Source of the DNA: an uncultured Paracoccaceae bacterium
GTDB lineage: Bacteria > Pseudomonadota > Alphaproteobacteria > Rhodobacterales > Rhodobacteraceae
Reading direction: 5' to 3'
Assembly: GCA_943787985.1 (NCBI GenBank)
Contig: CALSOO010000004.1
Location: 1,463,081 to 1,527,080 of the forward strand
Length of the DNA: 64,000 nucleotides
Made by a program: the position numbers and the translations under genes. Shown here one piece after another: positions 49,241 to 58,676 of the stretch (the first letter of the stretch is position 1; each line of letters begins with the position of its first letter). The notes under the pieces were generated by a model. The model was not told the DNA's origin and searched no databases. It saw only the letters and a list, made by a program, of their open reading frames with translations.

Positions 49241-50391
49241 GTTTTGAACGCGGATTTCCAATATCGGAATTTGAAACACGGGTGCAAAAAGCCCAAAGCA
49301 TGATGCGCGACGCGAAGATGGATGCATTGCTGTTCATGACAGAGCGGGAGTTTACATACTTTGCAGGCTTCCAAAGCAACTTTTGGCAAAGCCCCACACG
49401 GCCTTGGTTTTTGATCATCCCTGCACAGGGCAAGCCCATTGCAGTGATCCCCAGCATTGGAGAAAATGCGCTGTCGCTCAGTTGGATCGACGATGTGCGC
49501 ATCTGGGCCTCGCCCAACCCGCAGGACGAAGGGATTAGCCTGCTGGCGGATACGCTGAAAGGTCTGGCGAAAAACCGTGTCGGCGTGCCGATGGGGCCGG
49601 AAACGCATATGCGGATGCCCGCCAATGATGTGGCGATGTTGCGCGATGCTTTGGGCGCGGTTCAGATGGTGGATGCCACCGACATTGTCCGTTCGCTGCG
49701 CATGGTGAAATCGGAACGTGAGATTGCCAAGCACAAGCACATCTGCGGCCTTGTCTCGGACGGGTATGAGACGATGGGCGCGCGTGTGCGTGCCGGCATG
49801 TCAGAACGTGAAATCCTTGCCGCGCACCGCTTGGATGTTTTGGCGCGGGGGGCAGATACGGTGCCCTATATCGTCGCGACAGCGGGTGTGGATGGCACGG
49901 ATGACGCGATCCGGTTCCCCAATGACCGACCCTTGAATGCTGGCGATGTGCTCTTCATGGACACTGGAGCCGAGATTGACGGTTATTACTGTGACTTTGA
50001 TCGCAACTTTGCTGTTGGTCATGCGAGTGACGCAACCAAACGTGCCTATGATCTGGCCTACCGCGCAACGGATGCAGGCATTAGCGCCGTCCGTCCCGGT
50101 GTGCGGGCCTGTGATGTCTGGCAGGCGATGGCGGATGTTCTGGCCTCGGGTGGCGCGCAAGGTGGCGGTGTCGGCCGCATGGGGCACGGTGTTGGTTTGC
50201 ACAATACGGAGTGGCCCTCCTTGATGGCGGCTGATCAGACGGTTCTGCAAGAGGGCATGGTTTTGGCGATCGAGCCGGGCTACGACTTTGCGCCGGGCAA
50301 GATGATGTTGCATGAGGAAAACGTGGTTGTGCGTGCGGATGGGGCGGAGTTGATCACCCGCCGTGCGCCCCGTGATATTCCGATCCTATGA
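49237..50391 (+). CDS. M24-family metallohydrolase (Xaa-Pro dipeptidase / ectoine-hydrolase-like)
   Basis: A 384-residue creatinase-fold protein. The N-terminal domain is MMRDAKMDALLFMTEREFTY; the metal ligands are in FMDTGAEIDGYYCDFDRNFA (two Asp), GHGVGLHNTEWP (His), LAIEPGYDF (Glu) and MLHEENVVV (Glu). M24 enzymes hydrolyse Xaa-Pro peptides, creatine or, as DoeA/EutD, the ring of ectoine. Because its neighbour is EutA-like and an ABC betaine transporter follows, a ring- or amide-opening step on a compatible solute is plausible. Overlaps both neighbours by 4 bases. Confidence 0.85.
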   Translation: MSFERGFPISEFETRVQKAQSMMRDAKMDALLFMTEREFTYFAGFQSNFWQSPTRPWFLIIPAQGKPIAVIPSIGENALSLSWIDDVRIWASPNPQDEGISLLADTLKGLAKNRVGVPMGPETHMRMPANDVAMLRDALGAVQMVDATDIVRSLRMVKSEREIAKHKHICGLVSDGYETMGARVRAGMSEREILAAHRLDVLARGADTVPYIVATAGVDGTDDAIRFPNDRPLNAGDVLFMDTGAEIDGYYCDFDRNFAVGHASDATKRAYDLAYRATDAGISAVRPGVRACDVWQAMADVLASGGAQGGGVGRMGHGVGLHNTEWPSLMAADQTVLQEGMVLAIEPGYDFAPGKMMLHEENVVVRADGAELITRRAPRDIPIL

Positions 50392-51554
50392 GAAAAATCA
50401 AGATTGATCGCGATCAGCTTATCGCGGATTTGTCTGCAATGATCCGCTGCGCCAGTGTGAACACATTCGGGGCGCCGTCGGGTATCGGGGCCGAGGTCGC
50501 GATGGCCGAAATGTTTGAGGCACAACTGCGCGGCTTGGGTCTTAAGATCGGTTCTCATGAGGTCGTCACGGGGCGCCGAAATGTCTGGGGAACTCTGAAA
50601 GGTACAGGCACCGGACCAAACATCCTGTTGGCTGGGCATATGGATACGGTTGGCGTTGAGGGCTATGCCGACCCGTTCGAGCCAACGGTGAAAGACGGCA
50701 GAATCTATGGTCGCGGATCGTGTGATATGAAAGCGGGCTTGGCGGCGTATCTTGAGGTGATACGCCACTTGCAGCGCACAGGCACAACGCTGTCTGGTGA
50801 TTTAATCGTCGCGGGTGTGATTGATGAAGAACACGCAATGGCGGGATCACGCCACTTTGGCCTTTATGGACCCAAGGTTGATTATGCCATCGTGGCAGAG
50901 CCTACTTTGTTGCAGATCAGCACGGCACACAAAGGCCAGATGCTGATCACGATCAGGACAAAGGGGTTGGCCGCCCATTCCAGCATGCCCAACAAAGGCC
51001 GCAACGCGATCTATCACATGGGTGCTGTCTTGGGCGCTTTGCATGACTACGCGGATGATGTGTCGAAGCGCGCGCCTGACGCGATTTGCGGCGCGCCCAG
51101 TTTCAGCGTGGGTGTGATACGCGGCGGCGACAATGCCTGCTCGGTGCCTGATTTTTGCGAGATTGATGTCGATCGACGCACAATTCCCGGTGAAACGTCA
51201 GCCGGTGTGATGAAAGAGCTGCATAACGCAACGGCAAGCGCAAAGACAAAAGCGCCAGAGCTGGAATACGAGATTGGCACGCCGTTTCTGGACCTGCCAC
51301 CGCTTGACACGCAGGCGGATGCGCTTGTGACGAAGTCGGTCGTTTCAGCCTGTAAAGCGTTGATTGGGCACGTAGAAATTTCCGCTTTCCCCGGCTCGAC
51401 AGATGCGCCCAATTTCGGGTGTCCCACGGTGATTTGTGGACCCGGCGATTTGGCGCAGTGCCATTCGTTGAATGAATACGTTGCACTTGATCAGATCGAG
51501 GATGCCGCGCGGATCTACATCCATGCCATTCTTGCAATGCAGACTGAAACTTAA
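50388..51554 (+). CDS. M20-family metallodeacylase (ArgE/DapE-like)
   Basis: A 388-residue zinc amidohydrolase. Metal ligands are in ILLAGHMDTVGVEGYADP (His, Asp), RIYGRGSCDMKAGLAAYLEV (Asp) and VAGVIDEEHAMAGSRHFGLY (Glu-Glu); the dimerisation lid contains TAHKGQMLITIRTKGLAAHS. It removes an N-acyl group from an amino acid or cleaves a dipeptide. In ectoine degradation the analogous deacetylation is done by a different family, so this would be a substitute or act on another substrate. Confidence 0.85.
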   Translation: MRKIKIDRDQLIADLSAMIRCASVNTFGAPSGIGAEVAMAEMFEAQLRGLGLKIGSHEVVTGRRNVWGTLKGTGTGPNILLAGHMDTVGVEGYADPFEPTVKDGRIYGRGSCDMKAGLAAYLEVIRHLQRTGTTLSGDLIVAGVIDEEHAMAGSRHFGLYGPKVDYAIVAEPTLLQISTAHKGQMLITIRTKGLAAHSSMPNKGRNAIYHMGAVLGALHDYADDVSKRAPDAICGAPSFSVGVIRGGDNACSVPDFCEIDVDRRTIPGETSAGVMKELHNATASAKTKAPELEYEIGTPFLDLPPLDTQADALVTKSVVSACKALIGHVEISAFPGSTDAPNFGCPTVICGPGDLAQCHSLNEYVALDQIEDAARIYIHAILAMQTET

Positions 51555-51561
51555 GGAGACA

Positions 51562-52728
51562 ATGATGGACTGGCGGACAAAATTGCTCGACCCGCAACCA
51601 CAGGCGCGACAGGATTATGCATCTTTGGCAACACCTGTCTATCGCGGCTCAACTGTCGTGTTCGAGGAACAAGCCGAAGTCACCGATGATTGGCGACAAG
51701 CGGAAAACGGGTATTCTTACGGTCTGTATGGCACACCAACCACGCTGGAACTGGCATCGCGCATCGCTGGCATTGAGGGCGCGCGCGAGACGTTTATCGT
51801 ACCCGGTGGGCAGGCCGCAATTGTGTTGATCTATCTGTCTTATTGTGAGGCTGGCAGTCACGCGCTTGTTCCCTACTCTGTCTACGGTCCCAACAAAGCG
51901 ATGGCCGAAGGGTTGATGCGCGGCTTGAACGTCGAGGTGGAGCCGTATGACCCGCTGATCGGCGCGGGCGTCTCGGCGTTGATCCGGGAAAACACAGCGC
52001 TGATCTGGTGCGAAAGCCCCGGTTCGGTTACGATGGAAATTCAGGATGTGCCCGCGATTGTTGCGGCTGCCCGCGCCAAGGGTGTCGCGGTGGCCTTGGA
52101 CAATACCTATGCGGCGGGGGTGATGTTTGACGCCTTCGCACACGGAGTAGACGTCAGCATGCAAGCGTTGACCAAATATGTGGGCGGGCACAGCGATCTG
52201 CTTCTTGGGTCGGTCTCGGCGCGTGATGATGCGGCTTATGCGAAGCTGGGTCCGATCTATCAGCAGCTCGGCCTTGCCGTATCGCCAGATGATTGCAGTC
52301 TGGCATTGCGCGGTTTGCAAACCCTGGCCATTCGGCTTGATGCCTTGGAAAAAGCGGCTTTGAAGGTCGCGCATTGGTTGGCGGATCATGCGCTGGTCGA
52401 TGAGGTTTTCCATCCGGCACTCCCGTCGTGCCCCGGTCACGAAATCTGGCAACGGGATTTCACAGGGTCAACAAGTGTTTTTTCCTTCACTTTCAAAGAC
52501 CACATTCCTGCCGCACAAGTGATTGCTTTCATCAACGCGTTGAAGATTTTCAAAATCGGCATGAGTTGGGGCGGGGTGAATAGTCTGGCGGTGGTCTATC
52601 CGGGGCTGGACCGCCCAACCCAAGACTTCGGCGGGCGAATCGTGCGTCTGAACATCGGGCTTGAGACACCAAATGATCTAATTGCAGACCTTGAAGCCGC
52701 AATGACAGGTCTTGACCCCGCCGACTAA
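51562..52728 (+). CDS. Cys/Met-metabolism PLP enzyme (cystathionine beta-lyase-like)
   Basis: A 388-residue gamma-family PLP enzyme. The PLP lysine is in VSMQALTKYVGGHSDLLLGS (ALTKYVGGHSD), cofactor contacts in YGLYGTPTTLELASRIAGIE and ALIWCESPGSVTMEIQD. The end has VRLNIGLETPNDLIADLEAA with the substrate Arg. Starts ATGATG with AAGGAG upstream, 7 bases after the M20 gene. It would eliminate or replace a thiol or other group at the beta or gamma carbon, which hints that the compound handled contains sulfur or a good leaving group; that is inference. Confidence 0.85.
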   Translation: MMDWRTKLLDPQPQARQDYASLATPVYRGSTVVFEEQAEVTDDWRQAENGYSYGLYGTPTTLELASRIAGIEGARETFIVPGGQAAIVLIYLSYCEAGSHALVPYSVYGPNKAMAEGLMRGLNVEVEPYDPLIGAGVSALIRENTALIWCESPGSVTMEIQDVPAIVAAARAKGVAVALDNTYAAGVMFDAFAHGVDVSMQALTKYVGGHSDLLLGSVSARDDAAYAKLGPIYQQLGLAVSPDDCSLALRGLQTLAIRLDALEKAALKVAHWLADHALVDEVFHPALPSCPGHEIWQRDFTGSTSVFSFTFKDHIPAAQVIAFINALKIFKIGMSWGGVNSLAVVYPGLDRPTQDFGGRIVRLNIGLETPNDLIADLEAAMTGLDPAD

Positions 52729-52784
52729 CAAAATCCGACTTTTCCCCTTATAATAGGGCCCAAACGGCGCAAGAACGGCTTGCA

Positions 52785-52833
52785 TTACTGATACTAAAAG
52801 TCTCGTTACTGATCACGAAAGTCGTTAACTGAC
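52785..52833. promoter_or_regulatory. Three phased repeats upstream of proX
   Basis: TTACTGAT at 52785-52792, TTACTGAT at 52806-52813 and TTAACTGA at 52825-52832. The first two are followed by AAAGTC (ACTAAAAGTC, CACGAAAGTC). Spacing is 21 and about 19-20 bases, close to two DNA turns, the layout of a tandem operator. A regulator gene is not adjacent. Confidence 0.5.
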
Positions 52834-52932
52834 ACAAAACGCCGTTTTTCACTTAAAGTTCTTGGCTAACCGTGTTTTCTTGGTCGCCGCAACTCCTCCA
52901 TGCGTTGAGAGGAGAGTCAAAGGGAGATAAAA

Positions 52933-53901
52933 ATGAAGAAGATTCTAGCGGGTGCAGCAACTGCGGCTGTCCTTTCAATGGGCGCATCTGCAGCACATGC
53001 TGATTGCGGCGAAGTTTCCATCACACAAATGGACTGGGCTTCTGCTTCGGTTGTGACGGCTGTTTCAAAGTTCTTGATGGAACAAGGGTATGGCTGCGAA
53101 GTCCAAGTTGTTCCAAGCTCGACCGTTCCAGCGCTCACGTCGCTTGCAGAAACAGGTGAGCCCGACATTCTGACAGAAGTCTGGGCAAACTCGACCCCTT
53201 CATACGAGCCATTGCTCGCCGACGGAAAACTAGTTGAGCTGGGCAATGTCCTGTCCGATGGTGGCGTTGAAGCATGGTGGATTCCTGCCTACCTTGCAGA
53301 AAGCAATCCTGAGCTGACCACATGGGAAGGCATCATGGCCAATCCTGCGGCCGTTGGTGGCAAATTCCACGATTGTCCGTCGGGCTGGGCGTGCGACATC
53401 ATCAACAACAACAACCTGAAAGCTGCAAATATCGAAGGTTCCGGCCTTGAGCGTTTCCAGCACGGTTCCGGTGAAACGCTGCAAACCTCCATCGCGGCTG
53501 CCTATGCTGAAAAAGCGCCGTGGTTCGGGTATTACTGGGCACCAACCGCTGTCTTGGGCAAGTATCCGATGGTTCAGGTTAAGGTTCCTGACTATGACAC
53601 TGAAAAGCACGCCTGTAACGGCGACGTTGATTGCGCAACACCCGGTTTCTCTGCCTACCCTGCGTCCAAAGTTGTGACCGCAGCGTCCAAGGCTTTCGTT
53701 GATGGAAACCCCGACATCGCGGCATTGATGAGCAAAGTTTCCTTCACGAATGCTCAGATGGGCGAAGTGCTGGCATGGCGCCTCGACAACAACGCCTCTT
53801 ACGACGAAGCGGCGGTGTACTACCTGACCAACAACAAGGAATCCTGGGCAGGCTGGTTGAACGATGAAGCCAAAGACAAGCTGTCGGCACTTCTGAAGTA
53901 A
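52933..53901 (+). CDS. Substrate-binding protein of a glycine betaine/proline-type ABC transporter (ProX-like)
   Basis: A 322-residue periplasmic protein (OpuAC family). It has a signal peptide (MKKILAGAATAAVLSMGASA) and paired lobes; aromatic residues likely to form a cation-binding cage are in ITQMDWASASV, GVEAWWIPAYLA and APWFGYYWAPTAV. Four Cys (for example HDCPSGWACDI, KHACNGDVDCA) suggest disulfides. It binds quaternary ammonium or sulfonium solutes in known relatives. It is separated from the permease gene by a terminator-like hairpin, probably to give more binding protein. Confidence 0.88.
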   Translation: MKKILAGAATAAVLSMGASAAHADCGEVSITQMDWASASVVTAVSKFLMEQGYGCEVQVVPSSTVPALTSLAETGEPDILTEVWANSTPSYEPLLADGKLVELGNVLSDGGVEAWWIPAYLAESNPELTTWEGIMANPAAVGGKFHDCPSGWACDIINNNNLKAANIEGSGLERFQHGSGETLQTSIAAAYAEKAPWFGYYWAPTAVLGKYPMVQVKVPDYDTEKHACNGDVDCATPGFSAYPASKVVTAASKAFVDGNPDIAALMSKVSFTNAQMGEVLAWRLDNNASYDEAAVYYLTNNKESWAGWLNDEAKDKLSALLK

Positions 53902-53921
53902 GCTGACGCTTGAACAAACAT

Positions 53922-53954
53922 AAGCCTTTCCGCCTGTTTGGCGGGAAGGCTTTT
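53922..53954 (+). terminator. Intercistronic attenuating terminator between proX- and proW-like genes
   Basis: AAGCCTTTCCGCC pairs with GGCGGGAAGGCTT around TGTTT (one G-U pair), followed by TTTATAT. It lies 21 bases after the proX-like stop. Confidence 0.8.
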
Positions 53955-53999
53955 ATATAAGAATAGCAGATTTCAAAGAAACCGCGGGAGAGACGAACG

Positions 54000-55028
54000 A
54001 TGGCCTTTTATGATAGTGTTTTCAAAGCACTTGGTCTGTCGGATTGGTGTGGCGCGGAAGCCTCCAGCGCCCCAATGTCGATGGCAGACCTGCTGGCGCA
54101 AAGCAGTGGGGAAGCAACAAAAGAAGAGTTTTTCCCGTTCCCCTCGTTGGATAATCTTAATGAAAGCTGCTCTGGCATCATCCAATCGCGTGATGTCACC
54201 AAAGGCATCGAAGAAGGTTTTCTTGCGGCCAAACCAACGCTGAAAGCCATTCTCGATCCGATCACCCAGCCGCTCAGCTGGCTTCTTGACGGGGCACTTT
54301 GGACCTTTGCGGCAACGCCGTGGTTTATCATGGTGCCCATTCTGGTGGCCATCGCATGGTTCGCATCCCGTTCTGTTGGCGTGACGATCTTTGTAGCCTT
54401 CTCAATCTTTCTGTTGGGCCTTGTGGATCATTATGATGTTGCCATGCAGACGCTATCGATCATTTTTGTCTGCACAGGAATATCCGTGATGTTGGGCGTG
54501 CCCATAGGTATTGCAATGTCGAAATCCGACCGCTTGCAACGCTCATTGGTACCGGTGCTTGACCTGCTGCAAACACTGCCGACCTTTGTCTACCTAATCC
54601 CGCTGATCTTCCTGTTCTCTGTGACGGAATCAAAGCTCTACGGCATTGCGATTATTCTTTATGCGATCGTACCGGTTGTCCGCCTGACCGACCTTGGTAT
54701 CCGCCTAGTTGATCAGGATGTGATCGAGGCTGCTGACGCATTTGGCATGACATCACGCCAGAAATTGCTGGGTGTCCAATTGCCACTGGCGTTGCCAAAC
54801 ATCATGGCCGGCATCAACCAGACCATTATGATGTCGCTGGCGATGGTTGTTATCGCCTCGCTCGTGTCGGCGCCGGGCCTTGGCGTCAACGTCCTTCGTG
54901 GCATTCGGAACCTTGAACTGGGCGTAGGCATCGTTGCGGGCATCGGCATCGTGCTGCTGGCCGTCATTCTGGACCGTGTGTCAAAAGCAGCACTGTCACG
55001 GGTCGATATGACCCGCGTGAAACACTAA
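54000..55028 (+). CDS. Permease of a glycine betaine/proline-type ABC transporter (ProW-like)
   Basis: A 342-residue membrane protein. After a soluble N-terminal 95 residues come helices such as WFIMVPILVAIAWFASRSVG, FVAFSIFLLGLVDHY and IIFVCTGISVMLGVPIGIAM; the permease EAA-type loop is DQDVIEAADAFGMTSRQKLLG. PTFVYLIPLIFLFSV is the BPD-transporter signature region. It pairs with the ATPase gene 10 bases downstream. Confidence 0.88.
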   Translation: MAFYDSVFKALGLSDWCGAEASSAPMSMADLLAQSSGEATKEEFFPFPSLDNLNESCSGIIQSRDVTKGIEEGFLAAKPTLKAILDPITQPLSWLLDGALWTFAATPWFIMVPILVAIAWFASRSVGVTIFVAFSIFLLGLVDHYDVAMQTLSIIFVCTGISVMLGVPIGIAMSKSDRLQRSLVPVLDLLQTLPTFVYLIPLIFLFSVTESKLYGIAIILYAIVPVVRLTDLGIRLVDQDVIEAADAFGMTSRQKLLGVQLPLALPNIMAGINQTIMMSLAMVVIASLVSAPGLGVNVLRGIRNLELGVGIVAGIGIVLLAVILDRVSKAALSRVDMTRVKH

Positions 55029-55038
55029 GGGGCTGACA

Positions 55039-56094
55039 ATGGCTACTGAACCAAAAGTCCGCCTGCGCGGCCTCTACAAAATCTTTGGCGCACGGCACAA
55101 AGAGGTGCTGCACCACGTCAAAGAGGGCATGGGCAAAGAAGACCTGCTGGAACATCACAAGCATGTGCTGGGCCTTCAGGATATCAACGTCGATATGCAA
55201 GCGGGCGAGATTACCGTTGTGATGGGGCTGTCGGGGTCGGGTAAATCGACTCTGATCCGGCACCTGAACCGATTGATCGAACCCACAGCGGGCGAGATCC
55301 TTGTGGACGGGATCGACGTGATGGCACTGTCGGAGCCTGATCTGCGCGAAGTGCGCCAGACCAAGATGTCGATGGTGTTCCAGAAATTTGCGCTATTGCC
55401 GCACCGTACCGTTGTACAGAACGCAGCAATGTCGCTGAAAACGCGCGGCTTTAGCGAGGCGGAGCAACAGTCTGAGGCGATGAAATGGTTGGCCCGTGTC
55501 GGCCTGCAAGGCTACGAGAACCGCTACCCCGCGCAACTGTCTGGCGGCATGCAGCAACGGGTCGGGATTGCACGCGCGTTGACGGCCAACACAGACATTA
55601 TGTTGATGGACGAGGCATTCTCCGCGCTTGACCCGCTCATTCGCACAGACATGCAGAACCTGTTGCTGGAGCTTCAGGACGAGTTGCAGAAAACCATTAT
55701 CTTTATCACCCACGATCTGGACGAGGCACTAAAGCTGGCGGATCATCTGGTGATCCTGAAAGACGGCGCAGTGATCCAGCAGGGTGAGCCACAAGGCATC
55801 TTGATGAACCCTTGTGATCCCTACATCGAAGACTTTGTCAGTGACATCAACCGCGCGCGTGTATTGCGTGTGAAGTCAGTGATGGAGCCTTTGTCGGGGT
55901 CCAAGTTCGCAGGTGACGTAGATGTGGGTGACAATCTGGAATCACTGATTGCGCGGTCCGAGGGCGACACGTCGCTGCACTACCGTGTGATGAGCGGCGG
56001 GACGGCTGTAGGCGAGCTGCACATGCGTGATCTGGTCAAAGCGCTCGTTCCTCGTCTTTCGTCATCAGAGGATGTATCCCCACCTAAGAGCTAA
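55039..56094 (+). CDS. ATPase of a glycine betaine/proline-type ABC transporter (ProV-like)
   Basis: A 351-residue ABC ATPase. Walker A is VVMGLSGSGKSTLIRH, the Q-loop SMVFQKFALLPHRTV, the signature PAQLSGGMQQRVGIARAL, Walker B DIMLMDEAFSALDPL and the H-loop FITHDLDEALKLAD. The N-terminal extension FGARHKEVLHHVKEG and the C-terminal region after residue 260 fit the ProV/OpuAA family. It completes the transporter and ends the operon. Confidence 0.9.
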   Translation: MATEPKVRLRGLYKIFGARHKEVLHHVKEGMGKEDLLEHHKHVLGLQDINVDMQAGEITVVMGLSGSGKSTLIRHLNRLIEPTAGEILVDGIDVMALSEPDLREVRQTKMSMVFQKFALLPHRTVVQNAAMSLKTRGFSEAEQQSEAMKWLARVGLQGYENRYPAQLSGGMQQRVGIARALTANTDIMLMDEAFSALDPLIRTDMQNLLLELQDELQKTIIFITHDLDEALKLADHLVILKDGAVIQQGEPQGILMNPCDPYIEDFVSDINRARVLRVKSVMEPLSGSKFAGDVDVGDNLESLIARSEGDTSLHYRVMSGGTAVGELHMRDLVKALVPRLSSSEDVSPPKS

Positions 56095-56721
56095 ACAAAT
56101 GTCCTCAAACATTGGCTTTTTTGCTCACTCCAGGCATCATAAACCGTCCTTGAGCCAGATACCCTTGCTCTGACAAGGGAAAGTATCCGTTCCCATCATG
56201 CTTCATATCTGACATTTTGGTATGTCAGATATGAAGCAGAACATTCAGCGATCGCATACGTTGAAGATCGTTGGCGGGACTGTCTTCCTTGCCAGACCTA
56301 CCAGCAGCATAGAGCGGGTGAGCATGAAGGCGGGCGGGAAATCCACGCATTGCAGACTGTAGCTCTTCGCACGAGAAGAACAGCACTGTAAGCAGTCTTG
56401 CGGCTGATACGTGCAGTGTTCGGCTTTGGCCTGCAAAACTCCGTCGCAATACGAAATTGGGCTGGCACAACTGGCTACACTTCTCAGGCTGTTCGATGTT
56501 CGTCACGTTGGCATTCCTGAAGGCGTTCTGATCGCAACCCGTGGGACCAGGATAGGCACCCACTGGGCGGCATGGGTTCAGTAGAATGCCGCGGCAGCAG
56601 AAGCAGATTTGCCCAGGCTTAATTCTCAGCCACCGCTGCTTTGGAGCAAATTCTACGAACGGCTGTTTTTCACGCCGCGTCGTGTCACCAATATCTGAGC
56701 AATCGCAGCATCGTACTGCTG
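56095..56721. other. Non-coding stretch between the transporter and IS21, with a perfect hairpin
   Basis: No gene is supported with confidence. At 56200-56237 GCTTCATATCTGACAT is followed, after TTTGGT, by its exact complement: a 16-bp perfect stem that may terminate the transporter operon. Minus-strand frames between 56240 and 56720 contain Cys-rich coding-like pieces in two frames and run into the IS21 end, so a relic of a gene cut by the insertion is possible. Confidence 0.5.
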
Positions 56722-56859
56722 TGTCAACGGCGGCGTAAAAACCTTCCATTGGGGCGGAGCAAAAGTAGGCCATTTAGGTGCGCGCGCCTTTGATCGTGTG
56801 GCCCTCATATAGCAAGCACGTTCCAAGGCGCATTGGCCGCCAGGCCAATTCTTTTGGGA

Positions 56860-57659
56860 TTACTGTTTGCTGGATTTCATGCGTGAACGACTTTGATTGA
56901 GGCGGTAGCTTTCGCCGTTCATCTCGAGGATGTTCACGTGGTGAGTGAGCCTGTCCAGCAGTGCGCCGGTCAAGCGTTCAGAGCCGAAGGTTTCCGTCCA
57001 TTCTTCGAACAGTAGATTGCTAGTGATGAGCGTTGAGCCGCATTCGTAACGCTGCGAGATTAGCTCGAACAGCAGTTCAGAGCCAGTTTTACTGAGTGGG
57101 ACAAATCCCAGTTCATCAATGATCAGCAGTTTTACCTTGGCCAATTGCCGCTGCAATCTCAGCAAACGCTTCTCATCTCGGGCCTCCATCAGTTCATGCA
57201 CCAGAGAGGCCGCGGTGACGAAGCTGACGGGCATGCCCTTTTGACACGCCATTAATCCAAGACCGAGTGCGACATGGGTTTTGCCTGTGCCGGATGGGCC
57301 AAGTGCAATGACATTCTCACGCCGTTCGATTATTACCAACAGGCGATGCTTGCATCGCCGAGTGGCCAATCACACCGCGCCAGTTCGAGCACCATCATTT
57401 TGTTCAGAGACGGGATTGCCTTGACGTCAAAGCTATCGAGGCTTTTGACCGCTGGGAACTTCGCAGACTTGATCCTTCGCTCAACCATGCGACGTTCGCG
57501 GTCGATCAGTTCCAGCTCGGTCAGTCGCGCCAAATAGCGGACATGGTCCACGCCTTCCGCAGCACAGATGCGGGCCTGCTTGTCATGTTCGCGCAGGAAG
57601 GTCGGTAATCTGAGCGTTTTGAGGTGATGGGCAAGCAGCAGTTCGGGTGCATTTGTCAT
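56860..57659 (-). pseudogene. istB: IS21 ATP-binding protein IstB, disrupted
   Basis: The N-terminal half (MTNAPELLLAHHLKTLRLPT ... LELARCDW) is separated from the C-terminal half (ERRENVIALGPSGTGKTHVA, Walker A; KVKLLIIDELGFVPL, Walker B) by a 35-bp palindromic insertion at 57331-57365, which shifts the frame. Without it the protein reads ...RCDWIERRENV..., the normal IstB. The same lesion is present in the second copy, so it is not a sequencing error. Confidence 0.88.
57331..57365. repeat. Palindromic element 1a, inside istB
   Basis: 35 bp with core GGCGATGCTTGCATCGCC (8-bp stem). Flanks match the family (CCACTCGG on one side and a CCTGTTGG end on the other, read on the minus strand). Confidence 0.75.
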
Positions 57660-58184
57660 GTGGCACCTCCGCCCAGCAGGCTCATGTAAGTTGCAGCAGA
57701 AGTTGTGGCGATGTTGGTTCTGGGCAGGAACGGATAAAGATCCAGATCCAGCCTGGGCGCGCGTCTTTCCACCCGACATAATACCAGATGCTTGACCGCA
57801 TCAAAGCTAATCGCTCCCATTTGCAGGGCGTCCCTAACTGCGTCGTGCAGCACATTCTGTTCAAAGCGTTCCAATAGGCGCAAAATTTGCACATACTCGC
57901 GCTTTCCAGTCTTGCCCTGCCGCGCTTCTAACAGCCGTTGCAGCGTTGCGAACGCATCAGGCAGATCCCAATCCTGCAACGGCGCTGCCTGATCGAAGGC
58001 CATGATCTTGCGCTCTATCAGCCTGAGATAATGCACGGGATTAAAGGTAATGTCGTCTTTCTCATAAGACCGGACATGCTCCGCGATCACCTCAGCGGCG
58101 CAACCAATGACCACCCGCTCCACAAAGCCTTTGATCCAGACCTCACGATGACCAAAGGCTGTCGGCACCGAGTAATCATTGCCG

Positions 58185-58223
58185 CCCCTCTCGGGATCAT
58201 GCTTCGCATAACCCTGTCGGGCA
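58185..58223. repeat. Palindromic element 2, inside istA
   Basis: CCCCTCTCGGG, a hairpin ATGC-TTC-GCAT, then ACCCTGTCGGGCA. It interrupts VVRYPLP from TNDYSVPTAFGH-type sequence of IstA. Confidence 0.75.
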
Positions 58224-58676
58224 GTGGATATCGCACCACAGATGTGGATGTAACTTGTCCGCTATGTAGATCGCAGGCTTCAAACGGTGCTGCGGGCAAG
58301 GTCTGCATCGCGCTAAGATCAGCCCGCATCCGTTCTCCAATGCTGATTTTATGCCCGCGCAGAACGTCAACTTGTCGTTTGCAACACTGTTCTTCGAGGT
58401 AATCGTTGAACGCCGCCCAACTCGCGAAGCGTGGCATTGGTACCATGAAGTTACGGCGTGAATAACCGACCAATCCTTCAACTTTGCCTTTGTCGTTGCC
58501 CTTACCTGGGCGGCCGTATCGATCTCGGATTACATAGTGGGACAGCATCGCGCTGAACCGTTGAGTGCGATTGCGTGTGCCGTCAGGCATGATCTTGGCA
58601 ACCAAACATCGATCATTATCATACAAAACTGACTGCGGTACTGCGCCAAAGAAGGCGAATGCATGAACGTGGCCAT

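Noticed and set aside
48440..51554. Standard ectoine degradation operon
   Set aside because: Although EutA- and M24-like genes are present, the deacylase is M20 rather than the DoeB type, and DoeC, DoeD and the ectoine transporter are missing.
56225..56773. A 182-residue minus-strand open frame entering the IS21 end
   Set aside because: It uses IS-end sequence as its N-terminus and has no recognisable domain; at most a relic.
57331..57365. Programmed frameshift in istB
   Set aside because: The frame change is explained by a 35-bp insertion of the palindromic family; no slippery site precedes it.
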